Virus record (IMG/VR): IMGVR_UViG_3300017598_000612
Coordinates: 1-45,754 of that record
Strand: one strand, 5' to 3'
Length of the DNA: 45,754 nt
Origin: a virus
Shown: in pieces, positions 37,191 through 44,627 of the stretch
Numbering within the stretch: the first letter of the stretch is position 1
Layout of the letters: each line of letters starts with the position of its first letter
Notes under the pieces: generated by a model
Databases searched by the model: none
Seen by the model: the letters and a program-made list of their open reading frames with translations, nothing else
What the model was told of the DNA's origin: nothing
Position numbers and translations under genes: made by a program

Positions 37191-37766
37191 ATGTGTGATT
37201 ATGAACCAAGTACCAAAAATAACAATAGATATATCAAATTACACAACAATATAGTTCCAATATCACAAATCTACAGTATATTCACAATAGATAGCGATGT
37301 GTATTTTGAAAGTGAGGAGGAGACTTTCCAATTTGCATTGCCTGATATAGAAATAGACTCAGATATTGTCACTACGTTTGTAAATGACATTATGAACAAC
37401 ATGCATGATGATTTTGCACTTTCGAGCGTGCATGATATATTATGTAGAAAATTATTCATATATTTAACTATTAATATTACAGAAGAATATGCAAACAGAA
37501 TGAGCATTAATCTAATATCTTACATTAATAGTGATTTAGAATCATTAATATCTGATTGCAGTAGTATAATATGTCATAAGGATATATATGAATGCGAGGA
37601 AATACAGGATCTTACCTGTTATGAAATTAGTAAATTTGAGTATTTGGACAAGCATATAGAACCAGCAAGAATATGGACATGTTCAAAAGATACTAAATTT
37701 GCATCTATGTATAAGGATTGGATCTTATTAAAAAATATTGTAAATAATTTTGAGATTTATTATTAA
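37191..37766 (+). CDS. Hypothetical acidic protein, 191 residues
   Basis: The protein begins MCDYEPSTKNNNRYIKLHNN after AAAGGAGGTAAAA. It is very acidic and rich in Ile, Ser and Cys, with an N-terminal beta segment and a helical remainder. It closes the rightward insert, and its last four bases overlap the opposing head gene. No family is recognised. Confidence 0.75.
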   Translation: MCDYEPSTKNNNRYIKLHNNIVPISQIYSIFTIDSDVYFESEEETFQFALPDIEIDSDIVTTFVNDIMNNMHDDFALSSVHDILCRKLFIYLTINITEEYANRMSINLISYINSDLESLISDCSSIICHKDIYECEEIQDLTCYEISKFEYLDKHIEPARIWTCSKDTKFASMYKDWILLKNIVNNFEIYY

Positions 37767-38815
37767 ATAATCGGAATAGTCTTGTTGTTAAAATCTTTAT
37801 ATTTTTGAAATGAACTTATAGTTTCTCCCTCAATTTCTCCAAAGTTCCATAGTCTCATTATATCATTATCACTCTTTAAGGGTATTAAATCACATTTACA
37901 ACCTGGGTACTCTATTGGTGGTGTGTAATAAGCCTGTTCAGGTGTACCTATAGTGAATACATGACCATTTACATGTATTTTCGTCCAATGCCAGTGATCG
38001 CTGGGTACAGACACAACTTGAAGTTTTTTAAAGCCTGAATCTTTATAAGCTTCAATACAAGACGTAAAATACGAATGTGTTGTTTCAGAGTATAACAACC
38101 TACTCGCATGACGTTTACTCACACCCATTCTATCAGCTATATCACCCGCCATTTTACCCAATGGTTGCCCTTGTAAAAACCCGCGTGTTGTTACTTCTTT
38201 TAACGTACTGGCTAACTTTTCTTTATTAGCCCATATACGTTCTGAAAAAGTTTTACCACTCCAAGGGTAATTTATCATCTTATCAATAGTTCTTTTTTTT
38301 ATGTCACTGTTAATGTTGTATTTAAAATTCAACCCTCTAACCACATCGAATTGAGTTAAAACATAGGCGCTTAAAATTACATCTCTTAAGAAACTATCAT
38401 AATTTTCATCTTGTGCTTGGAATACTTTATGTATGCTATATTCTTGATCTAAATCAAGATCATTCTTCCTGAATTGTTTCTTGTTGTTTATGTATTTACC
38501 TAACCTGATTTTAAATCCCTCATCGCTAGTGTTAATTATTTTATCTCTTACTTTTTCAGCTTTTCTTTGGAATGATCTTCTTTCCTGTCTGCTCATCAAT
38601 TGAAAAGCGTCATTTTGTGTAATTACAATTGTGTTTCCTTTTACAGTTCCATACTTACCATAAAAAGCATCAAGTTTCTCTTTCATCTCTAGCAAACTGT
38701 TTTTGTATTCATTCTGGATATATCTAAAATCAGATGCAGCGGCTTTTTGAAATAAACTACTCCTTGCCTTAGATCGTTTTAACCAATATTCTTGCGGTTT
38801 TACTTCTAGTACCAT
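37763..38815 (-). CDS. Minor head protein, Mu gpF/SPP1 gp7-like
   Basis: The 350-residue protein has an N-terminal helical part and a C-terminal head-morphogenesis domain: GQPLGKMAGDIADRMGVSKR followed by HASRLLYSETTHSYFTSCIE, then VSVPSDHWHWTKIHVNGHVF and YTPPIEYPGCKCDLIPL. These Cys and His residues form the zinc-like cluster typical of the family. It assembles with the portal, which is encoded just upstream in the transcript. Confidence 0.88.
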   Translation of the reverse strand: MVLEVKPQEYWLKRSKARSSLFQKAAASDFRYIQNEYKNSLLEMKEKLDAFYGKYGTVKGNTIVITQNDAFQLMSRQERRSFQRKAEKVRDKIINTSDEGFKIRLGKYINNKKQFRKNDLDLDQEYSIHKVFQAQDENYDSFLRDVILSAYVLTQFDVVRGLNFKYNINSDIKKRTIDKMINYPWSGKTFSERIWANKEKLASTLKEVTTRGFLQGQPLGKMAGDIADRMGVSKRHASRLLYSETTHSYFTSCIEAYKDSGFKKLQVVSVPSDHWHWTKIHVNGHVFTIGTPEQAYYTPPIEYPGCKCDLIPLKSDNDIMRLWNFGEIEGETISSFQKYKDFNNKTIPII

Positions 38816-38824
38816 GTTTTACAC

Positions 38825-39301
38825 CTAATTATCAAAATAAAATATAATTCTAACGTTTTCAGGATCGCCAAGGGCTTTTATATCGTCAACATCTTCAAAA
38901 AAACATTCGCCTAAAAATTCTTCATATGTTTCTTTTTTAGTTGCCATACTATTATAATTAAAATCCAATAATTCTTTCAATGTTAAAAAACTATAAGAGT
39001 GATAGTCTAAATCTTCAAGAATATCTTCATATAAGGTTACAGGTGTCTCCTCGCCAAAATAATTATCGACATGTTCACAATTTAAATATTCACTATCACA
39101 CGGCAGACCTCTCAGTTTAGATATAGGTGCTATAACATATGAATTTCTAACACCTGCTAAAAAGGCAAATGTCTTGTAATTCCGTACCTCAAAAGGGGAA
39201 TCCTTGAGAGACCCATCCCAATATGTAAATATTTTATTATCATTAACTATCCACTTGCCGTTTTTCTTTACTTCTGTAATTAAATGTATATCACAACCCA
39301 A
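38825..39301 (-). CDS. Conserved phage protein of unknown function, 158 residues
   Basis: The start is TTG at 39301, six bases after GGAG. It begins MGCDIHLITEVKKNGKWIVN and has RNYKTFAFLAGVRNSYVIAP, then ISKLRGLPCDSEY. This pattern recurs in many phage and bacterial proteins without known role. It is wedged between portal and minor head protein. The family may be a hydrolase, but no catalytic residues can be claimed. Confidence 0.8.
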   Translation of the reverse strand: MGCDIHLITEVKKNGKWIVNDNKIFTYWDGSLKDSPFEVRNYKTFAFLAGVRNSYVIAPISKLRGLPCDSEYLNCEHVDNYFGEETPVTLYEDILEDLDYHSYSFLTLKELLDFNYNSMATKKETYEEFLGECFFEDVDDIKALGDPENVRIIFYFDN

Positions 39302-39409
39302 TTAATTCTCCATTTCAGATATTATTATAAAATCTTTCTCTAGGCCAGCCACATAAACAACATAGCCTAGAGTATAATTAAGAAATCTATTTGTCTTCTC
39401 TATTTTCAC
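39302..39409 (-). CDS. Possible micro-protein, 35 residues
   Basis: A GTG-initiated frame (MKIEKTNRFLNYTLGYVVYV followed by 15 residues) fills the gap after the portal gene and ends two bases before the next start. The ribosome-binding site is poor, so this is a weak call. No family is recognised. Confidence 0.3.
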   Translation of the reverse strand: MKIEKTNRFLNYTLGYVVYVAGLEKDFIIISEMEN

Positions 39410-40817
39410 TTGGTTCTCTTTGCTCAAAATCATCTCCATCGACTACTTCTTCTTCCAACTCTTTATTTTTCTGCTCAATTTCCGCATCGGGATCATTGAT
39501 AAAAGATGCCTGAGAAAATATAGTTTTTTTGCTGAATCCTGCAGCACCAAGTTTGACAAGTTTTTCAGCTTCTTCCACATCATTCAAAGGAGTATCTAAA
39601 GTAAATTTAATGGATACTTTTTTCCAGTCAAAGTCATTTATACTAAGTGCATTCCAATATGAACCAAGTGCTTTTAGAAGTCCCTGTAATGTCTGGTCTA
39701 AATGCATAATTAATGCCTTAGCCTTGTTCTCAAGAGGTTTAATTCTTGTCTTAATTGCTAAGTTTGTAGCTTTGCCATATACCTCTGGGTCTGCATAATT
39801 TAAGTGACCTGTAAACCGTTCAATATTTTTTTCAAGTTGTTTAAGTATAAACTCAGTATCTTCATACTTAATATCCTTAGTTATATATTCAGCTTTGGAA
39901 CCTTCTTCAAGATATAACATCCTAAGTTCTTTGATTCTTTTTGGTGCCATGTCATCGTCATCATTATCATTTTCATTTTTCATTACATAGCCATATAGGG
40001 CAAGTATAGCATGCCTAAAACCTGTCATCTCATTACCAAAATCTGATAACATGCGGTTGTAAGCATCGATTAAAGATATCACTTTGTAAAAGGATGGTTT
40101 GCGCTCTTCATTGTTTTTAAGCTCGAGAAATGGAACACCTGGGACCGGGTCTGGTTGGTCTCTTTCTTTTTTTAATTGGTTCTCTGAAATACCGCTAAGA
40201 AAATAAATCTTTTCACCATCATAAAATTCGCCTTTATATATTGTTTCTGTTTCAACAGTACTACCAGTAGTAACAACAGCGTCAGTATTTCTAATTACAT
40301 CTTCAGACCAGTATAATAATGCACCTGTGATAGTCTCTTTTAGGTCGTCCCATTCAAGAATGTATTTGTCTGGCATGACAACACGAGTTTTTAGCATTGG
40401 GTTTTCATCACTATCTTTACCGTTATAAATTAATAGTCCACCGGAACCAACCGCACCCGCTGTTATAGTTAAATTTCTTAATTTAAGTAGAAACCCATCT
40501 TCCTTAATCCAATTGTTTAACAACTCCTGATTACGGTCTCTGCTTTCCTCATTATCTGAATCAATATACTCAAACATCACTGGGTTAGCTAGCGCATAAT
40601 TAACCCTGTTATCAACTATTTCAGAATCATACGCATTGATTAAGCGCTGATCCTCATCAATATTGGAATCATTTTCCTCCAGATATTTAGGCGTGTCAGC
40701 TAGTGTAATTGGTAGACTGTCAGTGGTATACCTATTGTACCAAATACCCACATCATACTCTACACCCGAATTGTTATTAATCAATTTTTCAACTCTTTTT
40801 TCTATGTCAATTGACAT
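39387..40817 (-). CDS. Portal protein, SPP1-like
   Basis: The 476-residue protein has the phage portal SPP1 pattern: NAYDSEIVDNRVNYALANPV, ITAGAVGSGGLLIYNGKDSD, then FYKVISLIDAYNRMLSDFGN and ILALYGYVMKNE. A long helical C-terminus (KTRIKPLENKAKALIMHLDQ) and an acidic end follow. Twelve copies would form the vertex through which DNA enters and leaves. AGGAGGTAGC precedes the ATG. Confidence 0.92.
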   Translation of the reverse strand: MSIDIEKRVEKLINNNSGVEYDVGIWYNRYTTDSLPITLADTPKYLEENDSNIDEDQRLINAYDSEIVDNRVNYALANPVMFEYIDSDNEESRDRNQELLNNWIKEDGFLLKLRNLTITAGAVGSGGLLIYNGKDSDENPMLKTRVVMPDKYILEWDDLKETITGALLYWSEDVIRNTDAVVTTGSTVETETIYKGEFYDGEKIYFLSGISENQLKKERDQPDPVPGVPFLELKNNEERKPSFYKVISLIDAYNRMLSDFGNEMTGFRHAILALYGYVMKNENDNDDDDMAPKRIKELRMLYLEEGSKAEYITKDIKYEDTEFILKQLEKNIERFTGHLNYADPEVYGKATNLAIKTRIKPLENKAKALIMHLDQTLQGLLKALGSYWNALSINDFDWKKVSIKFTLDTPLNDVEEAEKLVKLGAAGFSKKTIFSQASFINDPDAEIEQKNKELEEEVVDGDDFEQREPSENREDK

Positions 40818-40825
40818 GCTACCTC

Positions 40826-40993
40826 CTATATATTTAGTTTATTAATTGTTTCTATAAATAATTGTTGCCTATATTCTCTGGGCTTATTTTCTGGAGGGGG
40901 AAAGAATGCAATGTCAAGGTGTATTACTGCCTCCTGTAATATTTTTAAATTCTCCTCAGCTTTCTTAATTTTCATTAAATCCATTAAGTCCAT
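40826..40993 (-). CDS. Hypothetical small helical protein, 55 residues
   Basis: GGAGGGATAAAAA precedes the ATG, which starts MDLMDLMKIKKAEENLKILQ. A Pro-rich turn (FFPPPENKPREY) splits two helices. It lies immediately before the portal in the transcript and overlaps nothing. Function unknown. Confidence 0.65.
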   Translation of the reverse strand: MDLMDLMKIKKAEENLKILQEAVIHLDIAFFPPPENKPREYRQQLFIETINKLNI

Positions 40994-40996
40994 TTT

Positions 40997-41362
40997 TTAT
41001 CCCTCCAATAATTCTCCATCCTCGTGAATGTTGCCCTGGATCTTGCCTATATCGCCTTCCCTACCTGCTTCATAGAGATCAAAAAAAGGAAACTCCATCT
41101 CGACATTCCCTTCTCCAGCTAAATAAACAATATCCCCCTCAAAGATCTTCACGCCGTTCTTGTCTTTAAGGCCGGTGTATTGACTTACTGTTTCGGAGTC
41201 AACTTCGAAAAGACGAAACCTCTCTTTGAGTATATAGTGTTTTCTTTCTGGAACGTCATCATAGTTTTGAGAATTATATTCTATGTCGAAATCAAAATGA
41301 TACGACCCATAAACCCACTCGCCGTTGTCAACCCTTCTCCCTCTAAACTTATTCTCTCTCAT
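40997..41362 (-). CDS. YopX-family protein
   Basis: The 121-residue protein has the YopX signature: RENKFRGRRVDNGEWVYGSY at the start and SQYTGLKDKNGVKIFEGDIV further on. YopX proteins are widespread in phages and prophages; their function is not known. AGGAGGAGAGA precedes the ATG, and promoter 41400-41428 lies upstream. Confidence 0.9.
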   Translation of the reverse strand: MRENKFRGRRVDNGEWVYGSYHFDFDIEYNSQNYDDVPERKHYILKERFRLFEVDSETVSQYTGLKDKNGVKIFEGDIVYLAGEGNVEMEFPFFDLYEAGREGDIGKIQGNIHEDGELLEG

Positions 41363-41399
41363 TCTCTCCTCCTAAATTAATACACCAATACAGCACCAT

Positions 41400-41428
41400 A
41401 TTATAACTAAATTATTTAAAAATGTCAA
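41400..41428 (-). promoter_or_regulatory. Consensus sigma70-type promoter of the YopX/portal run
   Basis: Leftward TTGACA (41428-41423), 17-base spacer, TATAAT (41405-41400). It should drive yopX, the 55-residue gene, portal and minor head genes. Confidence 0.9.
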
Positions 41429-41432
41429 GTAA

Positions 41433-41618
41433 TTATTTGTCTAACTGCCCTTTTTTATTGTAAGTAGTCTGAATCCTACTAGGCAATTTAACCATTTTAG
41501 ATACTATATTTTTCTTCCTACACTCGATACAAAATAAGTAGATACCCTGATTGATACCCACTTTGTAATCTTCCACTACATGCCCGCATTGTCTGCATAT
41601 TAAATCGAAATATGGCAT
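41433..41618 (-). CDS. Zinc-ribbon protein, FmdB-like, 61 residues
   Basis: The protein reads MPYFDLICRQCGHVVEDYKV and has a second CIEC pair, giving a CxxC...CxxC ribbon like that of FmdB-type small regulators. A basic tail follows. GGGGGTGATGAA precedes the ATG. Function unknown. Confidence 0.75.
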   Translation of the reverse strand: MPYFDLICRQCGHVVEDYKVGINQGIYLFCIECRKKNIVSKMVKLPSRIQTTYNKKGQLDK

Positions 41619-41622
41619 TTCA

Positions 41623-41880
41623 TCACCCCCTTAATTTTTTTAAATCTTCTTCTAATCGCATATGAAAAGTATCTTCACCATCATCGCCACTGACTAACCA
41701 ATCGATACGCTGTGCATAAACGTGAGCTTCCTTTAACAACTTAATAGCATACTTAAATTCTCTCAATGTTCCTTCATGGTAGCTGAAATGCTCTTCTTTA
41801 TTTTCGGCTATAATTTGCTCAATCTCATCAGCTATGTGTTGGATATTATACTGCTTATACTCGAAATGTCCACCACTCAC
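41623..41880 (-). CDS. Conserved phage protein, 85 residues
   Basis: The GTG start follows AAGGAGGTTTAA. The sequence SGGHFEYKQYNIQHIADEIE and RIDWLVSGDDGEDTFHMRLE belongs to a conserved small protein found in many phages and prophages with unknown role. It is largely helical and acidic. Confidence 0.8.
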   Translation of the reverse strand: MSGGHFEYKQYNIQHIADEIEQIIAENKEEHFSYHEGTLREFKYAIKLLKEAHVYAQRIDWLVSGDDGEDTFHMRLEEDLKKLRG

Positions 41881-42048
41881 TTAAACCTCCTTACTGGTAT
41901 ATGTTTTTGTAACCTCTATTCTAACCTCAAAAACCTCACTACAGTGCATGCACCTCTTGACGACACTAATATCATCGCTAGTGCGTATATGCTCATTCAT
42001 TTTGTTACAATAAGGGCATTTTGGATATTTCTGTCTATTTAAACTCAC
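41881..42048 (-). CDS. Zinc-ribbon micro-protein, 55 residues
   Basis: A GTG start after GAGGAGGATTAA opens the frame SLNRQKYPKCPYCNKMNEHI with a second pair CMHC, a classic CxxC...CxxC ribbon. The stop directly abuts the next gene's GTG. Several similar small ribbons occur in this genome. Function unknown. Confidence 0.75.
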   Translation of the reverse strand: MSLNRQKYPKCPYCNKMNEHIRTSDDISVVKRCMHCSEVFEVRIEVTKTYTSKEV

Positions 42049-42189
42049 TTAATCCTCCTCTACAAAAAAAGATGAAATAAACCATAAATGAGAAATCAAA
42101 CAAAAAACACATCTCACATTCCCATCTGATAACCCCGCTAAAACACCTATAGCTACTCCCGCTAAAATCATAACAATACTTTTACTCAT
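42049..42189 (-). CDS. Two-helix membrane protein, 46 residues
   Basis: The product starts MSKSIVMILAGVAIGVLAGL and has a second hydrophobic part (CVFCLISHLWFISSFF). Its ATG overlaps the preceding TGA. Two close membrane segments in 46 residues would fit a small holin-like hairpin, but there is no other evidence. Confidence 0.6.
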   Translation of the reverse strand: MSKSIVMILAGVAIGVLAGLSDGNVRCVFCLISHLWFISSFFVEED

Positions 42190-42365
42190 CAAGAATTACC
42201 TCCAAATATATCACCAAACACATCTTTAAAATTAGACAATCTTCTAATGTTGCCTTTCATATCTATTTCATACTCATTATCACAACTGGTACATAAATAC
42301 TTATATTTACTCATTCCAGTTGCTTTTTCGTATTTTAATTCTTTGCCACAATTAGGACATTTCAT
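42189..42365 (-). CDS. Zinc-ribbon protein, 58 residues
   Basis: The frame opens MKCPNCGKELKYEKATGMSK and has a second pair CTSC, then a basic-acidic tail. Its ATG overlaps the stop of the 96-residue gene (TAATG). It is another single-ribbon protein in this accessory run; function unknown. Confidence 0.75.
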   Translation of the reverse strand: MKCPNCGKELKYEKATGMSKYKYLCTSCDNEYEIDMKGNIRRLSNFKDVFGDIFGGNS

Positions 42366-42655
42366 TATTTAACCTCTCTTATAAATATCTCAAAAACTAT
42401 ACGTTTATCTGCTTTTTTTCTAGAATATGAGATAAGATCTTCAAACGCCATATAATTTTTCAGGCCAGTATCACAGCTCACAAATCTTATATCAACTTTT
42501 CGTAATTCAAGCGTATTTTCACAATAACATGTTCCTGAATCGCCTCCAACTTGAGGCTTTTTACCATATCTATCTTCACACCACTCATATTCATCAGTAC
42601 AATTATAAACATCAATCAATTCAGTCGATTCATGTGTTTTTTTTATATATACCAT
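42365..42655 (-). CDS. Hypothetical Cys-containing protein, 96 residues
   Basis: The protein begins MVYIKKTHESTELIDVYNCT and has several cysteines (WCEDRYGKKPQVGGDSGTCY, then C), followed by a mixed alpha/beta C-terminus. GAGGAGGATTAA lies upstream. No family is recognised. Confidence 0.75.
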   Translation of the reverse strand: MVYIKKTHESTELIDVYNCTDEYEWCEDRYGKKPQVGGDSGTCYCENTLELRKVDIRFVSCDTGLKNYMAFEDLISYSRKKADKRIVFEIFIREVK

Positions 42656-42799
42656 TTAATCCTCCTCTAGCATTTGATCTTCATACAAATCATCAAGTAT
42701 CTTCTCTAACCTATCCCTAATCTCTGGGCAGTCAGTTCTATTAATTTCTAGCTTAATAAACGCAATTTGAGCGTTAATATCTTTTAGTTTTCTCATCAT
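42656..42799 (-). CDS. Small coiled-coil protein, 47 residues
   Basis: GGAGGTGGA precedes ATGATG. The product (MMRKLKDINAQIAFIKLEIN onward) is a charged helix pair with one cysteine. The stop overlaps the next ATG (TTAAATG context). Function unknown. Confidence 0.65.
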   Translation of the reverse strand: MMRKLKDINAQIAFIKLEINRTDCPEIRDRLEKILDDLYEDQMLEED

Positions 42800-42984
42800 T
42801 CCACCTCCTTTGCATCCACCTTCAGTTTTTTTAATATATCATTTGATCCATGATAAATGAGGTCTGAATATTCGCCAAACATGTATACATTATTAGCGTA
42901 TTCTCTGAACTGAATTAATGTATCTATAACATTGTCTATATCATCATCTGTTAGGTTAATTTTATATTTACCATCACTACGCAT
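42796..42984 (-). CDS. Hypothetical protein, 62 residues
   Basis: I chose the ATG at 42984, nine bases after GGAGGT. The product begins MRSDGKYKINLTDDDIDNVI and is acidic and helical with several Tyr. It overlaps neighbours on both sides. No family is recognised. Confidence 0.7.
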   Translation of the reverse strand: MRSDGKYKINLTDDDIDNVIDTLIQFREYANNVYMFGEYSDLIYHGSNDILKKLKVDAKEVE

Positions 42985-43156
42985 CACCTTTCACCTCCTT
43001 TGACTCTCTAACAAGTCTTAACATTTCAAGTGCACCAGCAACATACATATCTCTGCATAGATCAGACTCATAGCATCCTTTAAAATGCCTATCTGCTAAG
43101 TTTTGAATCTGCCTTGTCAATTGTGCCATGTTCACTTTTTCTTTTAACTTAATCAC
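42977..43156 (-). CDS. Hypothetical protein, 59 residues
   Basis: I chose the GTG at 43156, six bases after GGGAGG and overlapping the previous TAA, just as in the helicase gene. The product (MIKLKEKVNMAQLTRQIQNL onward) is helical with a CYESDLC pair. An ATG nine codons further in is the alternative start. Function unknown. Confidence 0.6.
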   Translation of the reverse strand: MIKLKEKVNMAQLTRQIQNLADRHFKGCYESDLCRDMYVAGALEMLRLVRESKEVKGDA

Positions 43157-43568
43157 ACTCAACCTCCCTTGCATCAACCGCAAGCCCTTGCTCAATCCAG
43201 CCTCTTTGGTCAATGCCTATGCTGTCTAGGTAATCAATTATTTTAACTTCAGAGTAAGTTGGTTTCTTGCCTGATAAGAAATCTAATTGATCTTCTGTAA
43301 GTTCATCTAAAATTTTATGATATTTTTCAAATTCCTCCTCTGTCATATCCTCAATACTTCTGAGAATAGGTTTACAATAGTCTGAATGAATAGTGCATAA
43401 TAGTCTGTTCCTGCTTTCAAATTTAGGTAAAAAGCCAATAAAACACGAATTATCACTCGCTTTTTCAATAGATTCAACAGTGCATATACAGCCATCCCAT
43501 TCATCATTCATAATATAACAATCACCACCTATCATCCTCCCCCAATCATGCACACTCAATTTCTTCAT
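43149..43568 (-). CDS. Hypothetical protein, 139 residues
   Basis: The protein begins MKKLSVHDWGRMIGGDCYIM. Its first half is beta-rich with cysteines; the second is acidic and helical (EEEFEKYHKILDELTEDQLD). Several DWGRMIGG-like openings occur in other phage proteins of unknown role. The GGAGGGGTAG site overlaps the preceding gene's end. Confidence 0.75.
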   Translation of the reverse strand: MKKLSVHDWGRMIGGDCYIMNDEWDGCICTVESIEKASDNSCFIGFLPKFESRNRLLCTIHSDYCKPILRSIEDMTEEEFEKYHKILDELTEDQLDFLSGKKPTYSEVKIIDYLDSIGIDQRGWIEQGLAVDAREVECD

Positions 43569-44279
43569 CTACCCCTCCAATTTATTAAAAAAATCTGTAA
43601 TAACTCTATCATTAATTTTCTTCTGCTTCTCTTCAGCTTCAAAATCACCGTAAATATACGCTTGTTCCAGTGCCATGTCAACAACGTCATCACAGAACAA
43701 ATCATCATCATTAAGCACTCTGTTAGTGAATTCATTATCATTACCAATTGTGTTCAAAACTAAATCTTTAATTAATGGCAGGTAGATGGCTCTATTCTGT
43801 GTTCTAAGTATCTTGCACGCATCTACGCCAAGTGTGTCGAATACGTTTTTTATTGTAAAACTCTCATTAAAATATTTAAGATTAAGATTTTTTCTTATTT
43901 TTTCAATCTTTAATTTATCAATAACAATAGTTTTTAGCTTTTCTAATGTTATTTTTTTCATTTTATTATTCCTAATCTGCACTTTCAAAGTAGCCTCTAA
44001 AGCCTTCTTTTTAGCTAACTCTTTTGTTTTTACTATCTCTCTCTCACGCTTAATATTGATCTTTTTTAATGCTTTGATATCATATTCAGGCTTAAACATC
44101 TCATTACGCATTAAACTGTGTATATTTTCAACACAATCTACACACATAAACACACTGGATATACTAGCAATTTTCATTTTTATTTTGCAAGCCTTTTCTT
44201 TCTTTTTTAATAATTTCTTGCCGCAGCACCTGCATACCGCGTCTCCGGTGGTGGGAGCTGAAAAACTAACTTCTTTCAT
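43569..44279 (-). CDS. Zinc-finger protein with long basic helix, 236 residues
   Basis: I chose the ATG at 44279 after GGAGGTGGTA. The N-terminus has CRCCGKKLLKKKEKACK and CVDC, a probable four-Cys zinc site. A very basic coiled segment (KKINIKREREIVKTKELAKK) and an acidic C-terminal half follow. The basic helix suggests DNA or RNA binding. I recognise no family. Confidence 0.7.
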   Translation of the reverse strand: MKEVSFSAPTTGDAVCRCCGKKLLKKKEKACKIKMKIASISSVFMCVDCVENIHSLMRNEMFKPEYDIKALKKINIKREREIVKTKELAKKKALEATLKVQIRNNKMKKITLEKLKTIVIDKLKIEKIRKNLNLKYFNESFTIKNVFDTLGVDACKILRTQNRAIYLPLIKDLVLNTIGNDNEFTNRVLNDDDLFCDDVVDMALEQAYIYGDFEAEEKQKKINDRVITDFFNKLEG

Positions 44280-44424
44280 TACCACCTCCAAACGCTACTA
44301 TCAATAAATAAATGAAACCAAATAAGAGAAGAACAAACGGTCCTTCCTTTCCAGGCTTATCACTCATTTCAACCATAACTCCCGCTGATAACAACAGGAA
44401 TATAAAAAAACAATACTTAATCAT
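44266..44424 (-). CDS. Two-helix membrane protein, holin candidate
   Basis: GAAAGGAGAGAATT precedes the ATG. The 52-residue protein has hydrophobic segments at residues about 4-18 (YCFFIFLLLSAGVMV) and 29-46 (PFVLLLFGFIYLLIVAF) split by a short charged loop, the layout of class II holins. It overlaps the next gene by 14 bases. Its ribosome-binding site shares AAAGGAGAGAA with the complement of the candidate small RNA. No endolysin adjoins it, so the holin role is tentative. Confidence 0.6.
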   Translation of the reverse strand: MIKYCFFIFLLLSAGVMVEMSDKPGKEGPFVLLLFGFIYLLIVAFGGGNERS

Positions 44425-44460
44425 AATTCTCTCCTTTCAAACAATTAACTCCTAATTACT

Positions 44461-44488
44461 ATTGTATGTAAAAATTGACGAATGTCAA
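44461..44488 (-). promoter_or_regulatory. Sigma70-type promoter of the accessory run
   Basis: Leftward TTGACA (44488-44483), 16-base spacer, TACAAT (44466-44461). The TGA stop codon of the preceding gene lies inside the -35 box. It reads into the two-helix membrane protein gene. Confidence 0.8.
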
Positions 44489-44625
44489 GTAGTTTTTAAA
44501 ACTTTCTCATATTTCTCAACAGCTTCTACTAATTTCTCTAAGTCATTCTCTAGAAATTCTATCCTATCCATAGTAAAGCCTATCAACCGCATGATTCTAT
44601 CATAGTTTTCATTATTTACTATCAT
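44485..44625 (-). CDS. Small coiled-coil protein, 46 residues
   Basis: The frame MIVNNENYDRIMRLIGFTMD continues as a charged helix ending KYEKVLKTT. Its ATG lies just after the metallophosphoesterase stop, and its stop TGA is part of a promoter -35 box. No strong ribosome-binding site is seen, so it probably depends on coupling. Confidence 0.55.
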   Translation of the reverse strand: MIVNNENYDRIMRLIGFTMDRIEFLENDLEKLVEAVEKYEKVLKTT

Positions 44626-44627
44626 TA

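Noticed and set aside
773-37766. Integrase, excisionase or CI-type repressor
   Set aside because: No protein with tyrosine or serine recombinase motifs or a phage-repressor arrangement was seen. Helix-turn-helix signals are explained by terS and the replisome organiser.
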